From Streptomyces fumigatiscleroticus (GTDB lineage Bacteria > Actinomycetota > Actinomycetes > Streptomycetales > Streptomycetaceae): a DNA stretch of 64,000 bases. Positions 25,798-36,172 of this stretch are shown one piece after another. The position numbers and the translations under genes were made by a program. Every line of letters begins with the position of its first letter. The stretch's first letter is position 1. Under the pieces are notes generated by a model, which saw only the letters and a program-made list of their open reading frames with translations, did no database searches and had not been told where the DNA came from. The DNA is taken from the NCBI RefSeq assembly GCF_014647975.1, contig NZ_BMQF01000003.1, positions 372,001-436,000 of the forward strand. The letters run 5' to 3'.

Positions 25798-25876
25798 CAA
25801 AGCGGCCGCGTGGACCGGCCGTACCACCCGCTCACGGCCGACCGAGCCGACAGCCTCTCCGAGAAAGGGCCTCACC

Positions 25877-26506
25877 GTGGCCGCCAAGCCCGTGGCCAAG
25901 CGCCTGGTCGTGCTGGTCTCCGGATCCGGCACCAACCTCCAGGCGCTGCTGGACGCCATCGAGACGACCGGGGCCGAGGCCTACGGCGCCGAGATCGTGG
26001 CCGTCGGCGCCGACCGCGCCGGCATCGAAGGGCTCGCGCGTGCCGAGCGCGCCGGGCTGCCGACGTTCGTCTGCCGGGTCAAGGACCACGGCAGCCGCGA
26101 GGAATGGGACCGGGCGCTCGCCGAGGCCGTCGCCGCGTACGAGCCCGACCTCGTCGTCTCGGCCGGGTTCATGAAGATCGTGGGCAAGGAGTTCCTCGCA
26201 CGGTTCGGCGGGCGGTTCGTCAATACGCATCCCGCGCTGCTGCCCAGTTTTCCGGGAGCCCACGGCGTCCGCGACGCGCTCGCGTACGGTGCCAGGGTCA
26301 CCGGCTGCACCGTCCACTTCGTCGACGACGGCGTCGACACCGGGCCGATCATCGCGCAGGGCGTGGTCGAGATCCGGGACGAGGACGACGAGAGCGCTCT
26401 GCACGAGCGCATCAAGGAAGTCGAGCGAAGGCTGCTCGTCGATGTCGTGGGGCGGCTCGCCCGCAACGGCTATCGCATTGAGGGACGAAAGGTAGTTATC
26501 CAGTGA
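25877..26506 (+). CDS. purN: Phosphoribosylglycinamide formyltransferase
   Basis: A 209-residue GAR transformylase, transferring a formyl group from 10-formyl-THF in purine synthesis. [20 protein letters not shown] near residues 10-29 binds the phosphoribosyl substrate. The catalytic residues are in [14 protein letters not shown] (Asn, His) and [12 protein letters not shown] (Asp). The start is GTG at 25877, with GAGAAAGGG seven bases upstream. The stop overlaps the purH start by four bases, so the two are translationally coupled. Confidence 0.96.
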   Translation: MAAKPVAKRLVVLVSGSGTNLQALLDAIETTGAEAYGAEIVAVGADRAGIEGLARAERAGLPTFVCRVKDHGSREEWDRALAEAVAAYEPDLVVSAGFMKIVGKEFLARFGGRFVNTHPALLPSFPGAHGVRDALAYGARVTGCTVHFVDDGVDTGPIIAQGVVEIRDEDDESALHERIKEVERRLLVDVVGRLARNGYRIEGRKVVIQ

Positions 26507-28065
26507 CCGCCGAGAGCAACAAGCGGCCGATTCGCCGGGCGCTCGTCAGCGTCTACGACAAGACCGGGCTCGAGGAGCTCGCCCGCGGGCTGCACGAGGC
26601 CGGGGTCGACCTCGTCTCCACCGGGTCCACCGCCTCCCGCATCGCCGCCGCCGGCGTCCCCGTCACCAAGGTCGAGGACCTCACCGGCTTCCCCGAGTGC
26701 CTGGACGGCCGTGTCAAGACCCTGCACCCGAAGGTGCACGCGGGCATCCTCGCCGATCTGCGGCTGGAGGACCACCGGCGGCAGCTCGCCGAGCTCGGCG
26801 TCGAGCCGTTCGACCTCGTCGTCGTCAATCTCTACCCGTTCCGCGAGACCGTCGCCTCCGGCGCGACGCCCGACGAGTGCGTGGAGCAGATCGACATCGG
26901 CGGTCCCTCGATGGTGCGTGCCGCCGCCAAGAACCACCCCTCCGTCGCCGTGGTCACCAGCCCCGCCCGGTACGCCGACGTCCTCGCCGCGGCGCAGGAC
27001 GGCGGCTTCGACCTGGCCGCCCGCAAGCGGCTGGCCGCCGAGGCCTTCCAGCACACGGCCGCCTACGACGTCGCCGTGGCCTCCTGGTTCGCCGGCGAGT
27101 ACGCCCCCGTGGACGACTCGCGGTTCCCCGACTTCCTGGGCGCCACCTGGGAGCGCGCGCACACCCTGCGCTACGGCGAGAACCCGCACCAGCCCGCCGC
27201 CCTCTACACCTCCGGCACGGGCGGCCTCGCCACGGCCGAGCAGCTGCACGGCAAGGAGATGTCGTACAACAACTACACGGACACGGACGCCGCCCGCCGT
27301 GCCGCGTACGACCACGCCGAGCCGTGCGTGGCGATCATCAAGCACGCCAACCCGTGCGGCATCGCGATCGGTTCGGACGTCGCCGAGGCGCACCGCAAGG
27401 CGCACGCCTGCGACCCGGTCTCCGCCTACGGCGGCGTGATCGCCGTCAACCGGCCGGTCAGCAAGGAGATGGCCGAGCAGGTCGCGGAGATCTTCACCGA
27501 GGTCATCGTCGCGCCGGACTACGAGGACGGCGCGCTGGAGGCCCTCACCAAGAAGAAGAACATCCGTGTGCTGCGCTGCCCCGACGCCCCGGCCGATCCC
27601 GTCGAGGTCAAGCCGATCGACGGCGGCGCCCTGCTCCAGGTCACCGACCGGCTCCAGGCCGAGGGCGACGATCCGGCCACCTGGACGCTGGCCAGCGGCG
27701 AGGCGCTCTCCGAGGCGGAGCTGGCCGAGCTGGCCTTCGCCTGGAAGGCGTGCCGGGCGGTGAAGTCCAACGCGATCCTGCTGGCCAAGGACGGCGCCTC
27801 GGTCGGCGTCGGCATGGGCCAGGTCAACCGCGTCGACTCCTGCCGCCTGGCGGTCGAGCGGGCCGGCGAGGAGCGGGCGCGCGGCGCGTACGCGGCCTCC
27901 GACGCGTTCTTCCCCTTCCCCGACGGGCCCGAGATCCTGATCGGGGCCGGGGTCCGCGCCATCGTCCAGCCCGGCGGCTCGATCCGCGACGAACTGGTCG
28001 TCGAGGCCGCGAAGAAGGCCGGCGTGACGATGTACTTCACGGGCACGCGCCACTTCTTCCACTGA
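26503..28065 (+). CDS. purH: Bifunctional AICAR transformylase/IMP cyclohydrolase
   Basis: A 520-residue enzyme that catalyses the last two steps of IMP synthesis. The N-terminal IMP cyclohydrolase (about 1-200) contains [18 protein letters not shown] and LVSTGSTA. The C-terminal AICAR transformylase holds [11 protein letters not shown] with the catalytic Lys-His pair, and [12 protein letters not shown]. Length is usual for PurH. It starts with GTG at 26503 inside the purN stop (GTGA). Its substrate ZMP (AICAR) is the precursor of the ligand sensed by the glyA riboswitch elsewhere in this window. Confidence 0.97.
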   Translation: MTAESNKRPIRRALVSVYDKTGLEELARGLHEAGVDLVSTGSTASRIAAAGVPVTKVEDLTGFPECLDGRVKTLHPKVHAGILADLRLEDHRRQLAELGVEPFDLVVVNLYPFRETVASGATPDECVEQIDIGGPSMVRAAAKNHPSVAVVTSPARYADVLAAAQDGGFDLAARKRLAAEAFQHTAAYDVAVASWFAGEYAPVDDSRFPDFLGATWERAHTLRYGENPHQPAALYTSGTGGLATAEQLHGKEMSYNNYTDTDAARRAAYDHAEPCVAIIKHANPCGIAIGSDVAEAHRKAHACDPVSAYGGVIAVNRPVSKEMAEQVAEIFTEVIVAPDYEDGALEALTKKKNIRVLRCPDAPADPVEVKPIDGGALLQVTDRLQAEGDDPATWTLASGEALSEAELAELAFAWKACRAVKSNAILLAKDGASVGVGMGQVNRVDSCRLAVERAGEERARGAYAASDAFFPFPDGPEILIGAGVRAIVQPGGSIRDELVVEAAKKAGVTMYFTGTRHFFH

Positions 28066-28090
28066 CGTTCCGCCGAGCGGCCTTCCGGCC

Positions 28091-28128
28091 CGGGCCTCCG
28101 GTTCTCCCCCGAGCGAACCGGAGGCCCG
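28091..28128. terminator. Strong terminator after purH
   Basis: CGGGCCTCCGGTTC (28091-28104) and GAACCGGAGGCCCG (28115-28128) form a perfect 14-bp stem around a 10-base loop. It separates purH from the convergent kinase gene. Confidence 0.85.
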
Positions 28129-28182
28129 TGCCGTCCACGGTGCCGTGTGTCCGAGGACGGCGGTACCTCACAACTCCGAGGG

Positions 28183-29766
28183 TCACTTCCCGCCGGGCGG
28201 GGTGTACTCCTTGAGGTAGTGAGCGACGTGGGCGGCGTAGTCGCGGTACTTCGGGGGAACCCCGCCCGCGTCGTTCACCTTCGCGTACGAGGTCCGGTAG
28301 GCGGCGGCGACCAGCACCCGGCGGTCGCCCGGCAGACCGGGGTCCAGCCGCGGCGCGATCCAGCACAGGTACCGGCCCATCGCCGGGACGGACTCGGCCG
28401 GCGGGAAGGGAGGCTGGGGGACCGTGTCCCCGGGGGTGCCGTCGTCGTGCATCCACCAGCGCAGCACGCTCGGCGTCCAGCGGGCGATGCCGTACTCGTC
28501 CTTGACCGGGTCGGCGAGGTCCGGGTCGAAGTTGCTCTCCGCCTTCAGCATGGCGGCGATCAGCGGGGGCGTGACCTCCCGCCGCGCGCAGTCGTGCGCC
28601 GTCTCCACGATCAGCAGGCGGTAGGCGGCCGGAACGCCGCGGTCGGTACGGAGTTCGGCGGCGCCGTAGGAGGCGGCGGCGACGTCGCCGCTCCCGCCGC
28701 CGGAGCCGGGCGGGCCGCCGTCCACCCAGGTGCTGATGCCGTACCCGAGCGCCGCGACCGCGGCGGTGGCGGCGGACGCGCCGAGGACCAGCAGGGCGCG
28801 GGCGCGGCGTCCGCGCCGGGCGAACGGCCGGGACAGCCGGGAGAACGGCCGGGGCAGCCGTGCGGACCGGCCCGTGCCGGCCGCGTCCGTCACCCGCCGC
28901 AGCAGGGCCTGGGTGCCGATGCGGTCCGCGTGCGTACGGGTCAGACACTCCCTGACGATCGTCCGCCACACGTCCGGCAGTTCGGGGGAGAGACGCAGCT
29001 CGTCGGTGCCGCGGGCGTAGGCGACGGCCGCGTCGCGGCGGGCCGTCGGGGTTCCGCCGGGCAGCGGGAAGGAACCGGTGAGGACCAGATGGGCGAGGAC
29101 ACCGAAGGCCCAGACGTCGGCGGAGGGGCGGATCCGGCGGCCGCGTTCGCCGATCTCGGACCACAGCAGCTCGGGCGGGGTGTAGTCGGGGGTGGAGAAG
29201 GCGGGCGTGTAGGCGTGGGTGCCCTCCAGCTCGGCGGCCATGTTGAAGTCGGCGAGCCGGGCCGAACCGTCCGCCAGCAGCAGCACGTTGGCCGGTTTGA
29301 GGTCCCCGTGCACCCAGCCCGCCCGGTGCAGCTGGGCCAGCCCCTCGCAGACCTGCGCCAGCAGCGCGGGCCCGCCGGCCGGCCGGGAGCCTCCGGCGAG
29401 CAGGGCGGACAGGGAGGACTCGGCCTTCTCCAGCACCAGGACGGTGGCGCCGTCGAGACGGGGGTCGGCCGGGTCGTCGACGGTGAGCATCTCGTACATG
29501 CGGATCAGCCGGGGCTGTCTCAGCCGGTGGTACAACCGCACCTCGCGCTCGACCAGTTCCCGCAGGTGGGCCAGTTGACGTGGGGTTCCGGTGCCGGTGG
29601 GCAGGAACTTCAGGGCGGCCGTGCGCGGCAGCTCCCGGCCGCCCGCGCCGCCGGCCGGCCGGGCCGCGTACACGCTGCCGAAGGCCCCGGTCGCGATCGG
29701 CTCGCGCACCTCCCAGCGGCCCACCCGGTACCCCCTGGGCACCGTCACGGCGTACGGCTCGGTCAC
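28183..29766 (-). CDS. Transmembrane Ser/Thr kinase fused to a transglycosylase-like domain
   Basis: A 527-residue protein. The kinase domain spans about 10-295: Gly-loop ATGAFGSVYAA, Lys53 in ALKF, HGDLKPAN (153-160) in place of the usual HRD, DFN (173-175) where DFG is usual, and PPE (197-199). A membrane span follows (about 323-347). The outer part (365-527) has a lysozyme-like transglycosylase signature with Glu410 in LKAESNFDP and YGIARWTP; two Cys (393, 468) may pair. The kinase may sense or be coupled to peptidoglycan. GTG at 29766 overlaps the FHA gene stop (GTGA). Whether either domain is catalytically active is not known. Confidence 0.9.
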   Translation of the reverse strand: MTEPYAVTVPRGYRVGRWEVREPIATGAFGSVYAARPAGGAGGRELPRTAALKFLPTGTGTPRQLAHLRELVEREVRLYHRLRQPRLIRMYEMLTVDDPADPRLDGATVLVLEKAESSLSALLAGGSRPAGGPALLAQVCEGLAQLHRAGWVHGDLKPANVLLLADGSARLADFNMAAELEGTHAYTPAFSTPDYTPPELLWSEIGERGRRIRPSADVWAFGVLAHLVLTGSFPLPGGTPTARRDAAVAYARGTDELRLSPELPDVWRTIVRECLTRTHADRIGTQALLRRVTDAAGTGRSARLPRPFSRLSRPFARRGRRARALLVLGASAATAAVAALGYGISTWVDGGPPGSGGGSGDVAAASYGAAELRTDRGVPAAYRLLIVETAHDCARREVTPPLIAAMLKAESNFDPDLADPVKDEYGIARWTPSVLRWWMHDDGTPGDTVPQPPFPPAESVPAMGRYLCWIAPRLDPGLPGDRRVLVAAAYRTSYAKVNDAGGVPPKYRDYAAHVAHYLKEYTPPGGK

Positions 29767-30509
29767 CGGACCGGCCGTCCGGACGGCTCCGCCAGGACGA
29801 CCAGGTCGTCCTCCCGGACCAGATCGAAGCGGAGCGCCAGGGAGACCAGCGACTCCTTCTTGCCGTTGAGCCGCGGGCCCGTCTCCGCGGTCTCCGGGCC
29901 CGGTTTCAGCCGCAGTTTCACGGCCAGGTAGTCGATGTTCCACTGCACGGCGGTGCGGGAGGCGGCCGGCCAGGTGGGGCGCAGCCGGCTCACGACCTGC
30001 TCCACGGTGGGCAGCGGCGCGTGCGGGGTGCCGCGCAGCCGGGGCTCGCAGAGCGCGGCCAGCACCGCGAAGTAGCGCTTGGTGCGGTCGACGGAGAAGG
30101 CGGGCGCGGTGGTCTCGCCGTCGGCGCCTTCGCCGGCCCGTACGTAGTCGTGGCGCGGCGCCCACACCTCCAGGGGCAGCAGATCGCCCGCGGCCGGCAG
30201 CACGATCCGCGAGAACTCGAAGGGGACCGGGGCCTGAAGACGCCCCGGCCCCACCTTGATGTGCTCGCCCGCGCCCTCCGGGTTCTCCACCACGTACGTC
30301 TGGTGGGCCGAGAGGTTGCTCAGTGTCCAGAAGACGCCCTGCGCGGCGATCTCTCCGGCTCTGCGGGAGACGCCGTCGTGGGCGATTCTCAGGCCGTTGC
30401 CGCGCTCGGACCGGCCGAAGGCGAGCCGCTCGCCGGGGGCGAGCCGGATCTGGGTGCGGTCGCGCGTGTCCTCCGGGGTCGGCGGAGGTACCACGATGAT
30501 GCTGTACAA
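29763..30509 (-). CDS. FHA-domain protein, kinase partner
   Basis: A 248-residue protein. The N-terminal FHA domain (about 20-100) shows LAFGRSERGNGLRI, HDGVSRRAGEI and LSNLSAHQTYV, the phosphothreonine-binding surface residues. The C-terminal half (140-248) is helical and may be a winged-helix-like domain (VEQVVSRLRPTWPAASRTAVQWNIDYLAVKL). The start is TTG at 30509, with GGGGAGA six bases upstream. It overlaps the downstream kinase by four bases, so it is the likely phospho-reader or substrate of that kinase. Confidence 0.87.
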   Translation of the reverse strand: MYSIIVVPPPTPEDTRDRTQIRLAPGERLAFGRSERGNGLRIAHDGVSRRAGEIAAQGVFWTLSNLSAHQTYVVENPEGAGEHIKVGPGRLQAPVPFEFSRIVLPAAGDLLPLEVWAPRHDYVRAGEGADGETTAPAFSVDRTKRYFAVLAALCEPRLRGTPHAPLPTVEQVVSRLRPTWPAASRTAVQWNIDYLAVKLRLKPGPETAETGPRLNGKKESLVSLALRFDLVREDDLVVLAEPSGRPVR

Positions 30510-30560
30510 GGTGCGTCTCCCCGTGCCTGACGGCTCTTCCGCCAGACTAGGGCGACGCGC

Positions 30561-30601
30561 CAGGGCCGTGTCCCCCCTCGTACGGGTGAGACACGGCCCT
30601 G
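30561..30601 (-). terminator. Terminator upstream of the FHA gene
   Basis: CAGGGCCGTGTC (30561-30572) and GACACGGCCCTG (30590-30601) pair perfectly over 12 bases around a 17-base loop. On the minus strand it ends the DUF4064-like membrane gene before the FHA-kinase operon. Confidence 0.8.
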
Positions 30602-30641
30602 TGGCGTGATTGGCGCGAAGTCTTCAGTGGCGCGGACGCGC

Positions 30642-31313
30642 TCAGTAGCGCGGCCGGGAGAACCAGGCGGTGCCGCTGGGCACGACCGGCGCGGCGGTGA
30701 TGACGGCGCCGAAAATCACCCACAGGAGCGGGAAGATGATGGCCGAGGCCATCCCGGTGTCCAGGCCGACGAAGAGCAGCAGCAGGCCCACGATGGTGCC
30801 GAGCGCGCCGTAGACCACCGTGGTGATCCGGACGCCCTGGCCGCCCTTGCCGAACTTCACGCCGAGCGTGATGGAGAGCGCGGCCAGACCGAGGATGACC
30901 AGTGCGATGACCGCGAGAACCCCGGTCGCCATGTCACCGAAGTCGCTGGCCGCGTCGAACGGGTCGTCCGAGGAGGTGCTGTAGTCGCCGACCGAGTCCG
31001 ACACGTCGTTGACGAAGGCCGCGATGTACAGGTAGACGAGCCCGCCCAGGATCTGCACCGCGGAGATGATGAAGAGGAAGACGCGGGCCGTCACCAGCAG
31101 CCCGGGCATGGACGGCGGTGCCATCACGTTGCCGCCCGGGTAGCCGGGGTAGCCACCGCCCGGGTAACCCGGCTGCTGCGGGAAGCCGTAGCCCTGCTGC
31201 GGCGGGGTGCCGGCCGCAGGCGGGGCCTGCTGGGGGTAGCCGTACCCGGGAGCGGCCGGCGGCTGCTGGGGCGGTGGCCCGTAGGGGTTGTTGTTCGGGT
31301 CGCCGAAACTCAT
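30642..31313 (-). CDS. Membrane protein with Pro/Gly/Tyr-rich N-terminus
   Basis: A 223-residue protein. About 75 residues of Pro/Gly/Gln/Tyr repeats (GYGYPQQ, PGYPGGGYPGYPGG) precede four hydrophobic spans. The layout resembles DUF4064-like actinobacterial membrane proteins. The ATG at 31313 has GGAGGAAGG upstream. It is divergent from folD and separated from the FHA-kinase operon by a terminator. Function unknown; the Pro/Gly-rich tail is a common cytoplasmic feature of such proteins. Confidence 0.85.
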   Translation of the reverse strand: MSFGDPNNNPYGPPPQQPPAAPGYGYPQQAPPAAGTPPQQGYGFPQQPGYPGGGYPGYPGGNVMAPPSMPGLLVTARVFLFIISAVQILGGLVYLYIAAFVNDVSDSVGDYSTSSDDPFDAASDFGDMATGVLAVIALVILGLAALSITLGVKFGKGGQGVRITTVVYGALGTIVGLLLLFVGLDTGMASAIIFPLLWVIFGAVITAAPVVPSGTAWFSRPRY

Positions 31314-31584
31314 GGCGGTCCTTCCTCCGTTGCGCTTCCTGTGCGGGGACGACGCGGCACGGTTCGGAGGAAGTTCTACAGATGCGGTCCGTCCCCCCGG
31401 TACTGCCCGCGGCACTGTGCCGCTCAATGGTTCTTGAGGCGCCCTTTGCTTGTCCAGCCGCACGCGGCAGGTGTTGTGCAAGTGCAACATCGGTGATCAT
31501 GGCCGGATACGGGCGACCGGGCCCGGGGTGCCCGGAATGCGGCCGGATTGGAACAGGGGGCCGGTCATCCGGGAGGATGGGACC

Positions 31585-32439
31585 ATGACCGCCCAGATTC
31601 TCGATGGCAAGGCCACCGCAGCCGCGATCAAGTCCGATCTGACCGTCCGCGTGGCGGCGCTGAAGGAGAAGGGCGTCACGCCCGGCCTCGGCACGATCCT
31701 GGTCGGGGACGATCCCGGCAGCCAGAAGTACGTCGCCGGCAAGCACCGCGACTGCGCCCAGGTCGGCATCGCCTCCATCCAGCGCGAACTGCCCGGCACG
31801 GCGACGCAGGAGGAGATCGAGGCGGTCGTCCGCGAGCTGAACGAGGACCCGGCCTGCACCGGCTACATCGTCCAGCTGCCGCTGCCCAAGGGCATCGACG
31901 AGAACCGCATCCTGGAGCTGATGGACCCGGCCAAGGACGCCGACGGCCTGCACCCGATGAACCTCGGCCGCCTGGTCCTGAACGAGCCGGCCCCGCTGCC
32001 CTGCACCCCCAACGGCGTGCTGACGCTGCTGCGCCGGTACGGCGTGGAGATCAAGGGCGCCGAGGTCGTGGTCGTCGGCCGCGGCGTGACCATCGGCCGC
32101 CCGATGCCGCTGCTGCTCACCCGGCGCAGCGAGAACGCCACGGTGACCCAGTGCCACACGGGCACCCGCGACCTCTCCTCCCACCTGCGCCGCGCCGACA
32201 TCATCGTGGCCGCCGCCGGCTCCCCGCACCTGATCCGCCCGGAGGACGTCAAGCCGGGCGCCGCCGTCCTCGACGTCGGTGTCTCGCGCAACGCCGAGGG
32301 CAGGATCGTCGGGGACGTGCACCCGGGCGTCGCCGAGGTCGCCGGCTGGATCTCCCCCAACCCCGGCGGCGTCGGCCCGATGACCCGCGCCCAGCTGCTC
32401 GTCAACGTGGTCGAGGCGGCGGAGCGCAGTGTCGGCTGA
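31585..32439 (+). CDS. folD: Methylene-THF dehydrogenase/cyclohydrolase
   Basis: A 284-residue bifunctional enzyme that interconverts 5,10-methylene-THF and 10-formyl-THF, supplying PurN and PurH. The catalytic Lys lies in [10 protein letters not shown] (YxxxK). The block [14 protein letters not shown] and the NADP loop [18 protein letters not shown] are clear, the latter with Gly in place of the Ser common in other bacteria. [10 protein letters not shown] near the C-terminus is the second family signature. The ATG at 31585 has GGGAGG eight bases upstream. It overlaps the next gene by 11 bases. Confidence 0.97.
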   Translation: MTAQILDGKATAAAIKSDLTVRVAALKEKGVTPGLGTILVGDDPGSQKYVAGKHRDCAQVGIASIQRELPGTATQEEIEAVVRELNEDPACTGYIVQLPLPKGIDENRILELMDPAKDADGLHPMNLGRLVLNEPAPLPCTPNGVLTLLRRYGVEIKGAEVVVVGRGVTIGRPMPLLLTRRSENATVTQCHTGTRDLSSHLRRADIIVAAAGSPHLIRPEDVKPGAAVLDVGVSRNAEGRIVGDVHPGVAEVAGWISPNPGGVGPMTRAQLLVNVVEAAERSVG

Positions 32440-32908
32440 CGGCAACGGCGAAGAAGGCGCCGAGGACATCACGGTCCGGGACGCCGTCAGCGCGCCCGAC
32501 GCCGAGGGCAGACCGCGGCGTGTCACGCGCCGCTTCCCGCTGTTCACCCGGGACACCGCGCGCCCGGAAGGAGGCGGCCGGGCCGCCTCCGGTGACGCTC
32601 CGGCGCCCGCCCGGCAGTGGCCGGTCATCACCGTGCTGGGGCTGGTCGGGCTCGGTCTGCTGCTGACCGCGCTGGACACCTTCCGGCTGGGCACGCTGCT
32701 GGTCGGCGTCGGCCTGCTGGCCGGGGCGTTCCTGCGCTGGCTGCTGCCCGGCGTCGGCATGCTCGCCGTACGCTCCCGCTTCACGGACATCGTCACCTAC
32801 GGCGCGCTCGGGCTGGCCATCGTCCTGCTGGCGATGATGGTGCAGCCCAATCCGTGGCTGGTGATCCCGTTCCTGAAGGACACGCTGCACTTCACGGTCA
32901 GCGGCTGA
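32429..32908 (+). CDS. DUF3017 membrane protein
   Basis: A 159-residue protein with about 60 hydrophilic residues and then three hydrophobic spans ([34 protein letters not shown] and [13 protein letters not shown]). I recognise it as DUF3017, which in actinomycetes directly follows folD. The GTG start at 32429 lies within the 3' end of folD, so translation is probably coupled. Function unknown. Confidence 0.88.
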   Translation: MSADGNGEEGAEDITVRDAVSAPDAEGRPRRVTRRFPLFTRDTARPEGGGRAASGDAPAPARQWPVITVLGLVGLGLLLTALDTFRLGTLLVGVGLLAGAFLRWLLPGVGMLAVRSRFTDIVTYGALGLAIVLLAMMVQPNPWLVIPFLKDTLHFTVSG

Positions 32909-33424
32909 ACCGGCCGCGTACGGCGGCCCGTCCTCTCCCCCGTACGAGGACGGACCGCCGCCGGGACCCACCCTCGTGCAGGTCGAACGGCCGGTTCAAC
33001 GGCTGCCCGTGCGCTGTGGCACGGAAGTGACCGTTCCGCCACGCGGTGCGTGAAAGACGAGCCGGAAGTGCCGGAAGTGACCGCATCCGTGCATCCTGTG
33101 TGTCGATGTATTGACAAGTTCGGGGAAGTACGGCGAAGTCGTTGAACAAGGGGGTTAGCGTGGGCGAGCGGGACGGTTGGGGGCGTCCCGTACGACGGCC
33201 AGGGGTTCCGTTCGGGCATCGGTGAGCCGATGGGACACTGGACCGCGGGCCGGTGAGCATGCGACGGTGCATGCCCGCGGCCTCTGTGCACCCGTGCGCC
33301 TCCACCCCTGGAACTGAGATCCTGACCGGGCGCATCCCTGTGGGTAGCCAGGACGGGGACTCGGCGAGGGGCCTCACGAGCGGGGGAACGACCAGCACGA
33401 ACCGGGGGGAAGAGGGGGGTAGCA
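32909..33424. other. Intergenic region upstream of the XRE/DUF2690 gene
   Basis: A 516-base region. It starts with the terminator of folD-DUF3017 (32922-32959). GGAAGTGACCG occurs twice (33023-33033 and 33073-33083). TTGACA at 33111-33116 is a good -35 but lacks a clear -10 at the right distance. I see no credible gene. Confidence 0.5.
32922..32959 (+). terminator. Terminator of folD-DUF3017
   Basis: GGCGGCCCGTCCTC (32922-32935) and GAGGACGGACCGCC (32946-32959) pair at 13 of 14 positions around a 10-base loop, 13 bases after the stop codon. Confidence 0.8.
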
Positions 33425-34627
33425 ATGCCGCGTTGGAAGGCCTTGCCGGATGAACTCGATCCGCAGATAAGAGAGTTCGCCAGCCAGTTGCGCCGGCTGG
33501 TGGACCGCAGCGGCCTGAGCATCGCCGCGGTGGCCGACCGCACCGGCTACAGCAAGACGTCCTGGGAGCGTTATCTCAACGGCCGGCTGCTGGCGCCCAA
33601 GGGCGCGATCGTGGCGCTGGCCGAGGTCACCGGGACCAATCCCATACATCTGACCACCATGTGGGAGCTGGCCGAGCGCGCCTGGAGCCGCTCGGAGATG
33701 CGGCACGACATGACCATGGAGGCCATCCGGATCTCCCAGGCGCGTGCCGCGCTCGGTGAGCTGGGCGCGCCGCAGGACGGCACCGACGGGAGCAGGACGT
33801 CCCGCAGGCGCGGCAGCGCCACGGCCACGCCCGGCATCGCCGGCCCGGCCGGTGTTGTTCCGACGGTGCCGCCGCAGCCGACCCCCGCCGACAGCCCGGA
33901 CGCGGTCGGCGACGTGCGCGACGGCGGCCCCGCCTCCGGCGCACCCGCCGGGCTCGACTCGTGGTCGGTCGCCGGTTACGGGGGGCCCTCGCCGGCCGGA
34001 GGCCGGGGACCGGGGGCCGGGCCGGCGGGCACCGTGCCGCCGGACGGGCTGTCCGGCCGGGCGCCGGAGAGCGTGGGCGGCCACGGTGAGCCGCCGCGGG
34101 CGCCCCGTCCGGCCGACGGTTCGGCGAGCGGCGGCAAACGGCGGCTGACGGTGTTCCTCGCGGGTGCGGTCGGCGTGCTCGTGGTGATCGCGGCGGCCTT
34201 CTTCGCGCTGGACGGCGGGGGCGGCCAGGAGAAGACGGGGACGTCGGCGTCCCCCTCGGCCTCCGCCGTCACCGACCCCGCGCTCCCCGCGGGCGTCAAG
34301 TGCCGCGGCGACGACTGCACCGGCAAGGACGCGGAGAGCATGGGGTGCAGCGGCGATCTGGTGACCACCGCCCGGACGGCCACCGTCGGCACGGCCGTCG
34401 TCGAGGTCCGCTACAGCGAGACCTGCGGTGCCGCCTGGGGGCGTATCACCCAGGCCGCGCAGGGCGACGAGGTACGGGTCAGCGCGGGCGGCGGCGCCGA
34501 GCAGAAGGGCGGCATCACGGTGGCCGGGGACACCATCGCGTACACGCCGATGGTGGCGGTCAAGGGCGCGGACCAGGCCACGGCCTGCGCGGTGCTGGCG
34601 TCCGGGCAGAAGGGGTGCACCAAGTGA
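33425..34627 (+). CDS. Membrane-tethered XRE regulator with DUF2690 domain
   Basis: A 400-residue protein. Residues 15-75 form an XRE helix-turn-helix (RSGLSIAAVADRTGYSKTSWERYLNG). A long Gly/Pro linker leads to a membrane span (about 240-260), then an outer domain with four Cys (CRGDDC, GCSG, SETCGAAWGRI), which I recognise as DUF2690. DNA-binding inside plus a Cys-rich domain outside suggests a one-component membrane regulator. The ATG at 33425 has GGGGGG five to six bases upstream. Targets unknown. Confidence 0.87.
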   Translation: MPRWKALPDELDPQIREFASQLRRLVDRSGLSIAAVADRTGYSKTSWERYLNGRLLAPKGAIVALAEVTGTNPIHLTTMWELAERAWSRSEMRHDMTMEAIRISQARAALGELGAPQDGTDGSRTSRRRGSATATPGIAGPAGVVPTVPPQPTPADSPDAVGDVRDGGPASGAPAGLDSWSVAGYGGPSPAGGRGPGAGPAGTVPPDGLSGRAPESVGGHGEPPRAPRPADGSASGGKRRLTVFLAGAVGVLVVIAAAFFALDGGGGQEKTGTSASPSASAVTDPALPAGVKCRGDDCTGKDAESMGCSGDLVTTARTATVGTAVVEVRYSETCGAAWGRITQAAQGDEVRVSAGGGAEQKGGITVAGDTIAYTPMVAVKGADQATACAVLASGQKGCTK

Positions 34628-34707
34628 CCGACGGACGCCGTGCGCGGCGGCCGGCTCCGGGAAGAAGCGGCGGCCGGATCTGAAAAGAAACTGTGCAGAC
34701 AGGCATG

Positions 34708-34725
34708 GCCCGCCCGAGGGCGGGC
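34708..34725 (+). terminator. Short GC hairpin
   Basis: GCCCGCC and GGCGGGC pair around CGAG (34708-34725), 80 bases after the XRE/DUF2690 gene. Confidence 0.55.
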
Positions 34726-34773
34726 ACGCGCAACGTACCCCCACGGGAGTCCGGCAACGGTATCCCTGAATAC

Positions 34774-34812
34774 GGCGGCCGCTCGTCCTCCTCTCCCGGA
34801 CAGGCGGCCGCC
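34774..34812. terminator. GGCGGCCGC inverted repeat
   Basis: GGCGGCCGC (34774-34782) and GCGGCCGCC (34804-34812) pair perfectly around a 21-base loop. A second possible terminator between the XRE gene and mdh. Confidence 0.45.
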
Positions 34813-34907
34813 TCTTCGCGCGGTGAGCGGCGGTGCCCTGTGGGACGGGCCACACCGACCCGGACGTCCGGAATCCAGGAACCGCGCGATAGCCTGACGG
34901 CCGGATC

Positions 34908-34925
34908 TCTCTTGACGCCAAGAGA
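34908..34925. promoter_or_regulatory. TamR/MarR-like operator upstream of mdh
   Basis: TCTCTTG-ACGC-CAAGAGA is a perfect 7-bp inverted repeat 118 bases before the mdh start. The core CTTG-ACGC-CAAG resembles sites of TamR, a citrate and trans-aconitate responsive MarR-family regulator reported to control mdh in S. coelicolor. The assignment rests on that resemblance. Confidence 0.6.
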
Positions 34926-34937
34926 TCGATCATTTGA

Positions 34938-36032
<1,095 letters not shown>

Positions 36033-36047
36033 CGCCACCGCTGTCCG

Positions 36048-36087
36048 GACGGGCCCCGTCCCGGGTTCTCCCGGGGCGGGGCCCGTC
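36048..36087 (+). terminator. Terminator of mdh
   Basis: GACGGGCCCCGTCCCGGG (36048-36065) and CCCGGGGCGGGGCCCGTC (36070-36087) pair at 17 of 18 positions around TTCT, 15 bases after the stop. Confidence 0.9.
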
Positions 36088-36172
36088 GGTGTGCGAGGCG
36101 CCGGGGCGATACGGCCAAGCCGGCTCAGAAGCCGCTCAACTCCCTTGCTCCGCGCGGCGTCCGGCGTCCACG

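Larger units (their letters stand above)
25441..25876. other. Divergent intergenic region upstream of purN
   Basis: A 436-base region. About 25480-25573 is a degenerate repeat of ACTGGCCGG and GGTCGGCCTGG words. A promoter and a palindrome near purN are listed separately. No ZTP riboswitch blocks are visible here, unlike upstream of glyA. Confidence 0.55.

Noticed and set aside
25441..25876. ZTP riboswitch before purN-purH
   Set aside because: The conserved GTGACTGG and CGCCTGGG blocks seen at glyA are absent.
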